This document shows, piece after piece, positions 10,850 through 22,325 of a DNA stretch of 64,000 bases. Positions within the stretch are counted from its first letter, which is position 1. Every line of letters begins with the position of its first letter. The notes under the pieces are model-generated. The model had not been told where the DNA came from, ran no database searches, and saw nothing but the letters and a program-made list of their open reading frames with translations. Source of the DNA: Ceratotherium simum simum (Eukaryota > Chordata > Mammalia > Perissodactyla > Rhinocerotidae); assembly GCF_000283155.1 (NCBI RefSeq), contig NW_004454239.1:8081983-8145982 (forward strand), written 5' to 3'. Both the position numbers and the translations under genes were made by a program.

Positions 10850-11235
10850 CCATCGCTGCCTTGGCTCATCCCGGGCAGAGCGCACTTCCCAGCCCTACTG
10901 ACTTTGGTCTCAGCCACGTGACTTGCTATAACCAGTGGAACGTGAGCACACGTGAGGTGTGTCACGTCAACTGGGGGCTTTAAATGTGACTGTGTGCTCT
11001 GGCTTGGCCTCTTGCATCCTGCCTTGCACCTTGAGAAGAGTAGGCCCCAGGTGGCTGTTGCTCCTTCAGCTTGGGTCCTGGAGTGAGAGCATGTGAGCAA
11101 ACCTGAGCTTGACCCATAGGCTAGAGTAGAGATGCCGTAGCCAACTCGCAAACCTGTGAGCAAGAAACAACGGCTGATTGCTGCAGGCTGCTGCTGCCGT
11201 CTGGAATTCTTTGTTGCACAGCGTTATTGTCCTAG
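10850..11235 (-). mobile_element. Ancient interspersed repeat, other orientation (unassigned)
   Basis: GACTTTGGTCTCAGCCACG, CTGTGAGCAAGAAACAACG and the following TTG-rich end resemble the complement of the same class of old repeat as at 10312-10760. Divergence is high and the boundaries are approximate. Confidence 0.4.
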
Positions 11236-11390
11236 CTGCCCCATATAACTTACCGCCACGATAGAGTGATGTCCACGTACCCTGAGCACACCCTGCTCTC
11301 CCACACTTCCATGACGACGCGTGCTGCTGGCCCTCGTGAAATGCCTTTCTTCATGAGCTCTCCGGAGCCCAGGCCAAGGGTAGACCCTTT

Positions 11391-11404
11391 CACAGAGCCT
11401 CTCT
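11391..11404. repeat. Left target-site duplication of the L1 at 11405-16645
   Basis: CACAGAGCCTCTCT here matches CACAGAACATCTCT at 16646-16659 in 12 of 14 positions, and the two copies sit exactly at the L1 ends. Confidence 0.65.
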
Positions 11405-11576
11405 CTCTCTTTTTTTTTTAATTGATGTCATAATAGTTTATAACATTGTGAGATTTCAGTTGTACATTATTATTTGTCAGTCACCACATAAATGTGTCCC
11501 TTCACCCCTTGTGACCATCCCCCAACCCCTTTCCCCCTGGTAACCACCAAACTGTTCTCTCTGTCCGTGTGTTAGT

Positions 11577-14180
11577 TTATCTTCCACATACGAGTGAGAT
11601 CATGCGGTGTTTGTCTTTCTCTGTCTGGCTTGTTTCACTTAACCTAATACCCTCCAGGTCCATCCATGTTGTTGCAAATGGGACGATTTTGTCTTTTATT
11701 ATAGCTGAGTAGTATTCCATGGTATATATATACCACATCTTGTTTATCCAATCATCAGTTGAGGGACACTTGGGTTGCTTCCACGTCTTGGCTATAGGGA
11801 ATAATTCTGCAATGAACATAGGGGTGCATAAGCCTCTTTGGATTGTTGATTTCAGGTTGTTTGGATAAATACCTAGAAGTGGGATAGCTGGATCATAAGA
11901 TATTTCTATTTTTAATTTTTTGAGGAATCTCCATACTGTTTTCCATAGAGGCTGCACTAGTTCTCCTTCTGTTAGTTCATTATTAGAGTATAGACATGCA
12001 ACTGATTTTTATAAGTTGATTTTGTACCCTGCAACTTTGCTGTAGTTGTTGATTATTTCTAACAGTTTTCCAATGGATTCTTTAGGGTTTTCTATATATA
12101 AAATCATGTCATCTGCAAACAGCGAGACTGACTTCTTCATTGCCTATTTGGACTCCTTTTATTCCTTTCTCTTGCCTAATTGCTCTGGCGAGAACCTCCA
12201 GTACTATGTTGAATAACAGTAACAAGAGTGGACACCCTTGTCTTGTTCCTGATCTCAGAGAGGTGACTTTCAGTTTTTCCCCATTATGATTTTGGCTGTG
12301 GCTTTGTCATATATTGCCTTTATTATGTCAAGGTATATTTCCCTCTATACCAATTTTGTTGAGAGTTTTTATCATGAATGGATGTTGGATCTTATCAAAT
12401 GTGTTCTCTGCATCTAATGAGATGATCATGTGGTTTTTATTCCTCATTTCGTTAATGTGCTGTATCATGTTGATTGATTTGCAGATGTTGAGCCATCCCT
12501 GTGTCCTTGGTATAAATCCCCCCTTGATCATGGTGTATGATCTTTTTAATGTATTACTGTATTCGGTTTTTCAATATTTTGTTGAGGATTTTTGCATCTA
12601 TGTTCATCAGTGATATTGGCCTGTAATTTTCCTTCTTTGTATTATCCTCGTCTGGCTTTGATATCAGGGTGATGTTGGCCTTGTAGAATGTGTTAGGAAG
12701 TGTTCCATTTTCCTCTATTTTTTGGAATAGTTTGAGAAGGACAGGTATTAAATCTTTTTAGAATGTTTGATAAAGTTCTCCGGAGAAGCCATCTGGTCCT
12801 GGACTTTTATTTTTGGGGAGGTTTTTGATGACTGTTTCAATGTCTTCACTTGTTATTGGTCTATTCAGAGTCTCTATTTCTTCTTGATTCAGTTTTGGGA
12901 GGTTGTATGAGTCTAAGAATTTACCCATTTCTTCTAGATTGTCCAATTTGGTGGCATATAGTTTTTCATAGTATTCTCTTATAATCCTTCGTATTTCTGT
13001 GGTATCTATTGTGATTTCTGCTCTTTCATTTCTAATTTTTTTTCTTTCAGCCTTCTCTCTTTTTTTCTTGGTGTGTCTGGCTAAGGGTTTGTCAATTTTG
13101 TTTATTTTCTCAAAGAAAGAGCTCTTTGTTTCATTGATCCTTTCTACTGCTTTTTTGGTTTCAGTATCATTTATTTCTGCTCTAATTTTTATTATTTTCC
13201 TCCTTCTGCTGACTTTGGGCTTTGTTTATTCTTCTTTTTCTAATTCTGTTAGGTGTAGTTTAAGATTGCTTATCTGGGATTTTTCTTGTTTGTTAAGATG
13301 GGCCTGTATTGCTATGAATTTTGCTCTCAGAACCACTTTTGCTGCATCCTATATGAGTTGGTATGGTGTACTTTCATTTGTCACCAGATAGTCTTTGATT
13401 TCTCCTTTAATTTCATCAATGATCCATTGGTTGTTCAGTAGCATGTTGTTGAGTCTCCACATCTTTGTCACTTTCCCGGTTTTTTTCTTGTCGTTGATTT
13501 CTAGTTTCATAGCATTATGGTCTCAAAAGATGCTTGTTATGATTTCAGTCTTCTTAAATTTATAGAGCCTTGCCTTGTTTCCCAATATATGGTCTATTCT
13601 TGAGAATGTTCCACGCACACTTGAGAAGAATGGATGGAGTGCCCTATATGTATCTGTTAAGTCCATCTGGTCTAGTGTTTCATTTAAGTCCACTATTTCC
13701 TTATTGACTTTCTCTCTGGATGATCTATCCATTGATGTAAGCGGGGTGTTAAGGTTTCCTACTATTATTGTGCTGTTGTTGATATCTCCTTTTAGGTTTG
13801 TTGATAGTTGCTTTATGTACTTTGGTGCTGCTGTGTTGGGTGCATATATATTTATAAGTGATATGTCTTCTTGGTGGAGTATCCCCTTTATCATTATATT
13901 TTGCCCCCTTTGTCTCTCATTACCTTTTTTATCTTGATGTCTACTTTGTCTGATATAAGTATGGCAACACCTGCTTTCTTTTGTTTGACATTAGCTTAGA
14001 GTATCATCTTTCATCCCTTCACTCTAAGCCTATGTTTGTCTTTGGAGATGAGATGTGTTTCCTGGAGGCAGAAAATTGTTGGGTCTTGTTTTTTAATCCA
14101 TCCAGCCTTTCTGTGTCTTTTGATTGGAGAATTCAATCCATTTACATTTAGAGTGATTATTGATATATAAGGGCTTAATG
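11577..14180 (-). pseudogene. L1 ORF2 remnant (endonuclease-reverse transcriptase), deleted and frameshifted
   Basis: The start is near 14180, where the antisense reading gives ITLNVNGLNSPIKR, the N-terminal signature of L1 ORF2p. The endonuclease part at 13523-13894 keeps INIYAPN, a GxLNTPLTSMDRSS block and SRIDHILGNK. The reverse-transcriptase part appears as broken frames at 12758-12946 ([10 protein letters not shown]) and 12328-12531 ([18 protein letters not shown]). The C-terminal part at 11577-11957 keeps a [13 protein letters not shown] block. At about 11960 the reading jumps from the C-terminal region straight to the middle of the RT domain, so roughly 1.15 kb is missing. ORF2p normally nicks the target and reverse-transcribes L1 RNA; this copy cannot. 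Confidence 0.9.
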
Positions 14181-14599
14181 CTTCCACTTTATTGCTTGTT
14201 TTTCAGTTGTTATGTATTTTCCTTGTATCTCATCCCATGTATTTCAGACTGCTAATTCAGTTTGGTTGCTCTCTATGATGGTTTTCTCATTATTTATCAT
14301 TTGTGTCTTTGTTCTGCTTTTTCGTTTAGTGGTTACTGCGAGGTTTCTATAAAAGATCTTGTAGATGAGATAGTCCATTCCCTGATAGCCTCTTGTTCCC
14401 TTAGTCTAAGCAGGTTTCATCTCTTTCCTCTTCCCCTTCTAAGTTGTTGTTGTCACAACTCATTCCATTATGTGTTGTGAATTTGTGTTTAAAATAAAGT
14501 GATAATATTTATTTTCAATGCTTTCCTTGCCTTTATCTTTAGAGTTATAATTAAGTGTTTGCTAATCTGTTCTGGTAAAGAGTTGCTATTTTCTAATTC

Positions 14600-15621
14600 T
14601 GTCTGCCTATTTATCACCTTGCTCAAGGCTTTGTAAACTCTTTTTTTTTTTTTTCCGTGTATGACAGCCTTCTTGATCAAATCTTGTAGGGGGGGTCTTG
14701 TGGCAGTGAACTCAGCTTTTGTTTATCTGGGAAAGTTTTCATTACTCCATCATAATTGAAGGATATTTTCACTGGATATAGTATTCTTGGCTGAAAGTTT
14801 TTGTCTCTCAAAATTTTAAATGTATCATTCCACATTTTCCTAGCCTGTAAGCTTTCTGCTGAAAAATCCACTGAAAGCCTGATAGGGCTTCATTTGTAGC
14901 TTATTTTCTTTTGTTTTGCTGCCCTTAATATTTTTTCCTTGTCACTGACTTTTGCCAGCTTTACTAATATATGCCTTGGAGAAGGTCTTTTTACACTGAT
15001 GTCATTAGGGGTTCTGTTGGCTTCTTTTACATGTAATTCCAGCTTGTTCTCCACATTTGGAAAGTTCTCAGTTATTATTTCTTTGAACAAGCTCTCTACT
15101 CCTTTTTCTCTCTCTTCTTCCTCTGGAATACCTATAATCCTTATGTTGCATTTCCTGACTTAGTCAGATATTTCTCAGAGAGTTTCTTTATTTCCTTTCA
15201 GTCTAAGTTCTCTCTCCTCCTCCATCTGAAGCATTTCTGTATTCCTGTCCTCTAAATTGCTAATTCTATCCTCCATATTGTCAGCTCTGTTGTTTAAGGA
15301 CTCCAGATTTTTCTTTACCTCATCCATTGTGTTTTTCAACTCCAACAGTTCTGATTGGTTTTTCTTTACAGTTTCAATCTCTTTTGTGAAGAATTCCCTC
15401 TGTTCAGTAATTTTGTTCCTGATTTCATTGAACTATCTTTCAGAATTCTCTTGTAACTCATTGAGTTCTCTTATGATGGCTGTCTTGCATTCTCTTTCAC
15501 TTAGATTGTAGATTTCCGTGCCTTCAGGATTTATTTCTGGGTGTTTGTCTTTTTCTTTCTGGTCTGGAGTATTAATATATTTCTTTATACCATTTGATGG
15601 GGTGGGTTTGTGCTGGTGCAC
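14600..15621 (-). pseudogene. L1 ORF1 remnant (RNA-binding chaperone), broken
   Basis: The likely start is at 15621. The first 62 residues are open and include the coiled-coil lead-in ELNELQENSER near 15440. The C-terminal RNA-binding region survives at 14890-15090, with the recognisable order of 'ENFPN', 'RTPNDISVKRPSPRHILVKL' and 'KEKILRAAKQKK'. Frameshifts and stops separate the two blocks. ORF1p forms trimers that coat L1 RNA in the RNP; this copy is non-functional. Confidence 0.85.
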
Positions 15622-16640
15622 AGTGACAGTTTCTGGATGCCGGTTCCACCTGCCGTCCCTGGCGGCGGGGGGCAGCAGCTGTGTAATCTGAGCCCACAGC
15701 CGCGACCCCTGTCACTGTCAGCTGTGTCTGTCTGAGCCTGGGCCACTCCTTGGGATCTCAGTGGCCCTGTGGAGTCTCCCACCGAATGGGAAAGCAGTCA
15801 CACAGGAGCTCAGGGCTGCTGCCGCCTGCTCCCACAGTCCTACCGACTTGAGCTCTCCCCTTCAGGGTTGCAGCAGTGCTCTGGGAATTAATGGCAGCTG
15901 GGAGCTTGTTCAGTTTCTGCTGCCGTCTGCTCCCAGGTCGCACCAGCCGTTGTGCTTGGTGGGCAGGACCTCCCCTCTGGGACCAAGCCAAAACCACTCC
16001 CTAGGACCCTGGTGGGATTGTGGACTCTCCCACTGGATGAGAGAGTGACCACACAGGGGCTCAGGGCTACTGCCGCCTGCTCCCACAGTCCCACAGAGTT
16101 GTGCTCCCCCCTTCAGGGCCCCAGCGGTACTATGGGCGTTCACAGCAGCTGAGAGCTTGTTTGCCTGGACTGGGATCTCAGCCGCCCTCTGCTCCCAGGT
16201 CTCACCAGCTGTTGTGCTTGGTGGGCGGGAGCTCCCCTCTGGGGCTGAGCCAAAGCCACTCCCTGTGAACCATGTGGCCCTGAGGGCTCTCCCACTGGGT
16301 GGGGAAGTGATCACACGGGGAGCTCGGGGCTGCCGCCACCTGTTTCCACAGTTGCCCAGAGGCATGCTCCCACCCTCAGGGCCACAGCGATGTTATGGTC
16401 ACTCCAGCCAGGAAAGCAGGCACACACGTGCGCTGGGCTGCCTGGGGTCCAGAGGGTGCTCCCCTATCTCCAGCACCTCCTCAGAGGGTAGTCCATCCAC
16501 CTTCAGGTGTATAGCTGCTCGGGTCTCTCAGGTATCCTGGTGTGCTGTGTGGGTGTCCTCTACTGGTCAATGAATGTCCTTTTAGTTGTAGTTCAAAGGG
16601 GGAGAAACACAGGGAACAGCTCACTCCGCCACGTTGCTGA
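15622..16640 (-). promoter_or_regulatory. L1 5' UTR with tandem monomers (about 250-262 bp)
   Basis: The motif GxCTCTCCCAC, followed by a conserved block with CACACAGGxGCTCAGGGCT and CTCCCACAGTC, starts at 15772, 16023 and 16285. That gives periods of 251 and 262 bp and about three monomers. The region is GC- and CpG-richer than the L1 body. By analogy with monomeric rodent L1 promoters it probably held internal promoter activity; this is inferred from the layout, not shown. Confidence 0.75.
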
Positions 16641-16645
16641 ATCCT

Positions 16646-16659
16646 CACAGAACATCTCT
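16646..16659. repeat. Right target-site duplication of the L1 at 11405-16645
   Basis: CACAGAACATCTCT pairs with the copy at 11391-11404 with two mismatches. Confidence 0.65.
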
Positions 16660-17640
16660 TAAAGTTCCCAGTCCTGGGTACTCAGAAGAAGCAGAGGCTA
16701 CTGGTACCTCCGTTCAATTCTTGTCCACATTTTTCCTGCTCATCTTGTGTTTCCCCACCCCCTGGAGAGTGGTGCTTTTGGAGGCACGTGCCACATTAAT
16801 TTTCTCTTTCCTCTGGCCACTACTCCTGTGGCCCACACACAGTAGACAGTCAGACAATGTTTGCTAAACTGGATTGATTTGAATGTCTGTCCCTTTTAAT
16901 GGGAGGTCCATAAGGGCACATTGAGTGCTGGCAGGCATCCCTGGCACTGCCGGGCCCCATGCTTAGTGCTTAGATGATGGATCTGTCACTGTCCACGAGG
17001 ACGAGAGGCTGGGTTGCCTCCCATGCTCTTGGCTGGAGGCCTAGGCAGCACAAACGCCATCCCTCTCCCTCTCCCTGAGCTCTTGGCATCCAGAGCCTGT
17101 GTCAGGAGGGAATGAGGCAGCCTCACACATCTTGGCCCAGACATGCCTTGGGGACGCCAGTGGGCTGCATTAGCCATGGATGCCAGCTGCCAGCATAATC
17201 CTGCTGTGGTTCTCAGAGCACAGGCCACAGCTCAGTCCTGGCCCTGCACTGGAGGGAAATTCGTTTTCATCAAGATGCTTGGGGATGCTCAGTGTTGGTA
17301 TTTGTGGACCTGGTAACGGGGCCTTCTCTGGGCTTAGTTGTACTTCTCCCAAAGGGGTGGTGACTATGAGTCCTGGATGGGTCTGTACAATTGTGGCCAC
17401 CCAGGCCCTACCAGGACCTGCTCAGCTAAAGGCTGGAGATGTGTGAATGTACCTGGGCCATGTGGACCAAAGCTGGGTCACTACACTGACAAACATGAGG
17501 TCACAGGGCAGCAGCACGGTTAAGCCTCATCTGCTCAGCATCCTACTGAAGTCAACTCTGCCACAACAGAAGGGCTCTCCTGTTTCCTCTGTGCAAAGAA
17601 AGGGATGAGTGACACAAACTTAGCCACAATGGGGGATTCG
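16660..17640. other. Unique DNA with a weak L2-like tail
   Basis: About 16760-16880 resembles an L2 3' portion ending 'cagacaatgtttgctaaac'. The rest is not recognised and no gene is seen. Confidence 0.4.
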
Positions 17641-18110
17641 GGCTGTATTGATCTACTGCTGTGTAGCAAACTACCCCAAAGTTAATGGCTTAAAACAACA
17701 ATAAACATGTATTATCCCCAGGGTTTCTGTGGGTCAAGAATTCAGTGTGGCTTGGCCAAGTGGTTCTGGCTCAGGTCTCCCATGAGGCTGCCGTCATCTG
17801 AAGGCTTCTAGAGAGGCTCATGGGACCGGTTGGTGTGGGAACCGGTGGGAGGCCTCGGTTCTAACCCCTCAGTCTGCTTCAGGGTCCTCCTGACCTGGCG
17901 GCTGGCTTCCCTCCAAACAAGCGATCTGAGAGAATAAGAGAGATCCAGGCAGAACTATCCTTTCTATGACCAGGCCTTCGACATCGCCCTGCAGTGCTTC
18001 CACCACGTTCTCTCCGCTAGAAGTGAGTCACGAAGGATGCCCACGTTTGTGGAGAGGGGTGAGACTTCACGTTTTGAAGGAAGGAGATCGAAGTATTTGT
18101 GGATAGATTT
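17641..18110 (+). mobile_element. Ancient interspersed repeat (unassigned; GGCTTAAAACAACA type)
   Basis: CTGCTGTGTAGCAAACTACC, GGCTTAAAACAACAATAAAC, GGTTTCTGTGGGTCAAGAAT and later TCCGCTAGAAGTGAGTCACG follow the order of a well-known old mammalian LTR-like repeat. The family name is not certain. An ERE inserted just beyond its 3' part at 18126. Confidence 0.65.
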
Positions 18111-18111
18111 A

Positions 18112-18340
18112 AAAACCACCATAAAGGGGCCGGCATGGTGGCATAGCGGTTAAGGTTGTGCACTCCGCTTTGGCGGCCCAGGGTTCGCAGTTTAGGATGC
18201 CGGGTGCAGACCTACGCACTGCTCATCAAGCCATGCTGTGATGGCATCCCACATGCAAAATAGAGGAAGATGGGCATGGATGTTAGGTCAGGGCCACTCT
18301 TCCTCACCGAAAAACAAACAAACAAAAACCCACCATACAG
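18112..18340 (+). mobile_element. ERE SINE with target-site duplication
   Basis: The tRNA-like head starts at 18126 with GGGGCCGGCATGGTGGCATA, keeps the A-box region (TGGCATAGCGGTTAAG) and a weak B-box (GGGTTCGCAG), and the body runs through ATAGAGGAAGATGGGCATGG to an A-rich CAAACAAACAAAAA tail at about 18325. Flanks AAAACCACCATA (from 18112) and AAAACCCACCATA (from about 18325) are a duplication with one inserted C. EREs are tRNA-derived SINEs limited to Perissodactyla, which is the main basis for naming the host group. Confidence 0.93.
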
Positions 18341-21300
18341 ATGCAAAAAAGAAAAAACAGTCTTTAGGGTCTGTACTCATCTATTCTAACCTGTTACACC
18401 TTCTCCTTTTCTGTCTCGAATCTAGAACAAAGAGGCCTTAGGCCCAGTGGGAGCCTTGGGAAGCAAAGGACAGCCCACCTACGTGGACCAGCTAAGGCAG
18501 GAAAGGGACAAGACACTTGAGAGAGCTTCTGCACAGCAAGCACGGGGTTGAGGGATCCGGGAAGGCTGGGCCGGGGCTGAGATGCTGGGTGAGGGTGTCT
18601 ATGGGTGAGCCAGAGGGGGGTTGTCAGGAGAAGCACCGCCCAGGCTGAGCCCACCCTTACGGAGCTGTGGGGGATCAAGGAGACGGCCACACAGCCAGCC
18701 AGGCCCTCAGGAGCCTGGAGGTGCTCTGGAGCAGTGCCTTCGTTCCACAAACCAGGACCCCAGGCCCAGGGAAAGAAGGGGTGTGCTGAAGGTCACACAG
18801 TGCATTACAGGGGATGGGATGCCCAGGGTGTTTCCACCCCACAATGCTGCGTCTCCAGTGAGGTGCCTGCCAGGACCCACAGCTGGCAAAGGGATGGAAA
18901 GAGAAAAGGCTGTTAGCAGCAGAGCAGGAGGGGATGCAGAGGGAGGCGGGAGGGAGATCACAGCAGGCCTGCACGGTCAGGATGGCTTTCTCCTTCCAGC
19001 AAGAGGAGGCGGGAAGAAGGCTCATGAAGGAGAAGGGGGTGGGTGGGACAGGGGAAGTCCATAGAATAAGTCAGTCCACATAAGACAGACCGATGAGCTG
19101 ATTTTTTAAAGCTCCCCCCCAAGAAGCAGTAAATACAAAAGAAATACTGGCCCTGGAAACAAACCGTGCCTGTTTATTGGACTAAAACACACACAGATGT
19201 GCTGTGTAAATGGCAGTGGAATATGCTATTAGCTAAGCCTGGCATTAATCAAGGAGCCAACAATTCGCACTGCGCTGTGATTGCCTGAGAATTTTCTAGA
19301 GCGTGCCGTGCTCTGTGCTGGCCGGGGGCTGGATGCAGGCCCAGACATTGCACTGTGCCTGGCCCAAGTGGTGACAAACTTGGGGTCTTCGGGGAGGCAG
19401 CAGATGACCCAAGTGGAAAGGGCTGCAGAATTGCATGAAGTGGCAGAAGCTCAGTTCCTGCCTTGATGGGAACTCCCAGGAATCTGCTGTGGGCTGCGGA
19501 AGTGGCTGGGAATCTTCGGGATGACTGGGGGCAGAACCTGCCCAGGCTGGTTTAATCACAGAAGGGCACTGGTGGGACAGATGCAGGGGTAGCTCTGGGA
19601 CCCTGCGGGGCTGGGCGGCCAGCTGGCCTCACGAGGTGGGACTCAGCGAGGCAGCTGCTGCCTCCCCCTTGCCTTCCCTCTCGCCTCTGCTTCTCTTTTC
19701 CTATTTCTCTCCCTGCAGTCTGGCCTTCTCTGCTCCCTCTATCCCAGGAGGACTTGGCTGTGTCAGCCCTTTGTGCTCCCAGGTCCAGCGCTCATGAGTC
19801 CAGTCCCTACTCCAGATGCACAGGGAGGACCTGATTGGCTGAGCCCAGCACAGACACTTGGATTGCCCTTCCCCGGGCATGTGATCTGGAGTGGTCTAGT
19901 CAGCAACAGCCAGCAGATGCGTCCATGCATCCTGGGCTGTCCCATGTCCCGTCTCTGCATGGGCCCTGTTCCCTGACAACATGGTGGGCAGACACCCTGG
20001 AAGGGGACTTGTGGTTGATGAAACCCTCGAAAGCACTGTTTCCCCAGCTGAACCAAGGAGGCCATCCTCTCTTGTCTTCTCCATTCCTTGAGCGCTGACT
20101 GGGCCCACTGAGGAGGGCACTGCTGGGAGAAGACCTCCCCCTGCCAGAGACACCTTGAAGCCACGTGGTCAGGGGGCTGTAAGAACCCCGAGTCACTCCA
20201 GTTACAGGGCTTGAAGCCTCTGTCTTTTCCTGGGTCTGCTTCTCCCTCTTTTCAAGTCTGTGTAGAACATTTACTGAGCATCTGCCACGTGCAACGAACT
20301 CAGAAAAGAGAGGGCTGGGCTGGACGTGAGACGGCACAGAGCAGCAGAGGCAAGCAGATCTGAGAGCTGCGGGCGACGCTGGGCCCACCGCCCCGGCCCC
20401 TCCTCCCTGTCTGTGAGGCACGCCGCTAGGCTGCTTTGCCCCGTACTTCTGTGGTGCGGGAAGTTTCTGCGTCACGGGCCCTGGCAGGATGACTGCCCTC
20501 TCCCCACACAGAGCTTTTGTGCGAGTCGCACGGGACGGTGTGCACGAAAGCTCTGATTAACAGTAAAGGATTACACACGGGTACCTGTTTTTCAGTCGAA
20601 ACCTTAAAAGAAAAATTTCCCTAAGATTGGCCTAAGTGCTTCTGCTGATCTTGGAGAAGCAGGGTCTGGGGGCCGCTTCCTCCTCCCCATCACTGGGGTG
20701 TGAGCCAGTTGTTGGGGGTGGTGGCTGAGGAAGGTGCACCAAGACACCTCGTCCCCAGGTTGTGGCCAGAGGAGCGAGGGCCTCGAGCACCAGGCTGAGA
20801 AATTTGGATTTTGTCCTGTTGGCAGGGGCCGTGTTGAAAACAGTATTTTAGGAGGGTGACTAGCCACACAGAGCTGGAGTTTCCATGTCCTTCCTCAAGG
20901 CTCCTATTCAATTTTCAAGATGCTGTGTGGTGGCTCCCAGTAGGTACAGGAGTTGGACGTCCAGGGTGATCCTTGAGACACCTGCTGACCTCATGGTCCA
21001 TTCCCCTCTCCCACGGGGCCACAGTCCTGGAACATGCTGTGAGAAAGCTTCTCTGGCAGCGTGGCGGTGGTCTGTGTGCCCTCCCCCTTTGAGTGGCCTC
21101 ACTCAGTCCTTGCACACTTCCTCCCCCGGGGCCACAAGCTCCACACCCCTCCACCTCTCAGCTCTGCTCCTCTCCTCCTCGGGTCAGGACTCTGGGTTTT
21201 GGTGCTGGAGCCTGGTTTGAGGTCCAGCTCAGGCCTTAGTTCTGTGTTCACCTGGACCCCCTCCCCAGCATCGGGACCTCTGGATTAGATCCCTAAGAAT

Positions 21301-21494
21301 CATCAGACCCCCCTTTGTCTTCCTGACAATGTCTGCCCAGATGCTGGTTTGGTGGAATCTTGCCTCCATGTTGGCCCTTTGTCTGTGCTGAGTTAATCCA
21401 CCCCAGCGCCCTCTCCCATGGACAGGGGATTCAAACCCCCTGACTCCAGCCCAACAGCCATCAGGGAGTAGAAACAGCAACCAATGCCCCTTAG
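18341..21494. other. Unique and old non-coding DNA
   Basis: No gene is recognised. About 18735-18815 resembles a degraded MIR core ('gaaggtcacacagtgcatta'). At 19080-19300 there is an AT-motif block (ATATGCTATTAGCTAAG, GCATTAATCAAGGAG) that could be a conserved non-coding element. About 20240-20310 resembles a short MIR/L2 piece. Long antisense frames at 19900-20475 are chance. Confidence 0.4.
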
Positions 21495-21713
21495 TCAGCT
21501 CTTGTTATATGTTGGCACTGAATTAACTGCCTCATCTCGTTTAATCTGCAGAAGAACCTTATCAGGTAGATGTTATTATTATCTCCATCGTGCAGAGGCA
21601 CAGAGTGGTGCCTTTACCTTCCAGGTTCTCAGAACTCCTAAGTGGCAGAGGCAGGATTCACACGTAGATCTGACAAACTGCAGGGCCCTGAGCTCTTAAC
21701 CACTCTGCTGGAT
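21495..21713 (-). mobile_element. MIR SINE, antisense, nearly complete
   Basis: TTGTTATATGTTGGCACTG, CATCTCGTTTAATCTGCAG, TTATTATTATCTCC, GTGGCAGAGGCAGGATTCAC and GAGCTCTTAACCACTCTGC follow antisense MIR order from end to end. Confidence 0.88.
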
Positions 21714-21959
21714 TAGGAGATTTGGACTAGAGCCTTGGAGGATGCTGTCATTGAAAGAAAATTTCAATTTTATCGTAGAGGCTTTGCCCTCTGATTAATC
21801 CCCGGCCTCTCACGGGGGCCGGCATTGGACATGGGTTACTCGCAGTGTTGGTTAACTACCAAGTCTTTCCTGCAAAGCTGTGAGCTCTTCGAGAGAAGGT
21901 GGCATGTCTTACTCATGTTCATGTCCTCAAAACCAAACACGGTGTCTGGAAGCTGTAAG
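21714..21959. other. Unique DNA with a weak L2-like piece
   Basis: About 21870-21955 ('gtgagctcttcgagagaagg', then 'cacggtgtctggaagc') resembles the L2 3' region in sense orientation. Confidence 0.4.
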
Positions 21960-22325
21960 TGTTAAGCACACCAAGGATGGGCACCCAATCCAAGCACAGC
22001 CAACCTCTTCTGGAGCTGTCGGGGAAAGGGGAAGCCTTCTCTACAGCTAGAGCTGCTCATCTGGAGGCCGACGGCCTGGGGCTGCTGTGGTCGTTGGCAG
22101 GTGGCCACCTTGCTGCTGTGCGGGGCAAGGCTTCCTGAGAATGTGGTCCCCTGAGGAAGTCAGTCATGGAGGAAGGTAGGCTCCCAGCGGCATCATCAGG
22201 CACCTGGATCCAGCTTACCCCAAGCGGAGATGAGCCTCTTTTTGTTTTCATGAGCCAATGTATTCCCATTTTAGTTGGAGCCAGTTGAATTGGGCTTCTG
22301 TTATTTGCCACCAAAATATCCTGAC
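21960..22325 (+). mobile_element. Ancient interspersed repeat (unassigned)
   Basis: The 3' end reads CATGAGCCAATGTATTCCC, then GAGCCAGTTGAATTGGGCTT, CTGTTATTTGCCACCAAAA and TCCTGACTAAT. This series marks the end of a common old mammalian repeat whose name I cannot fix. The 5' boundary is approximate. Confidence 0.5.

Larger units (their letters stand above)
11405..16645 (-). mobile_element. L1 LINE (lineage-specific type), near full length with internal deletion
   Basis: The element lies on the minus strand. Its 3' end is the T-run at about 11410 (the A-tail on the other strand), followed by the 3' end shared with the elements at 44099 and 62688 ('taacattgtgagatttcag', 'ggtgtacattatta'). ORF2, ORF1 and a 5' UTR follow in order up to the 5' end near 16640. 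A near-perfect 14-bp duplication flanks it. Relative to the L1 at 44099-50009 it lacks about 1.15 kb of ORF2, with the junction near 11960. Total length is 5.24 kb. Many stop codons and frameshifts make it inactive. Confidence 0.93.

Noticed and set aside
10312..11235. Two opposite copies of an old repeat that might be an inverted-repeat structure
   Set aside because: They are too diverged to pair and their boundaries do not match; independent insertions are simpler.
12999..13391. 130-codon hydrophobic plus-strand frame resembling a membrane protein
   Set aside because: It is the complement of lysine/asparagine-rich L1 ORF2; similar false membrane frames occur at 47477-48103 and 42181-42468.
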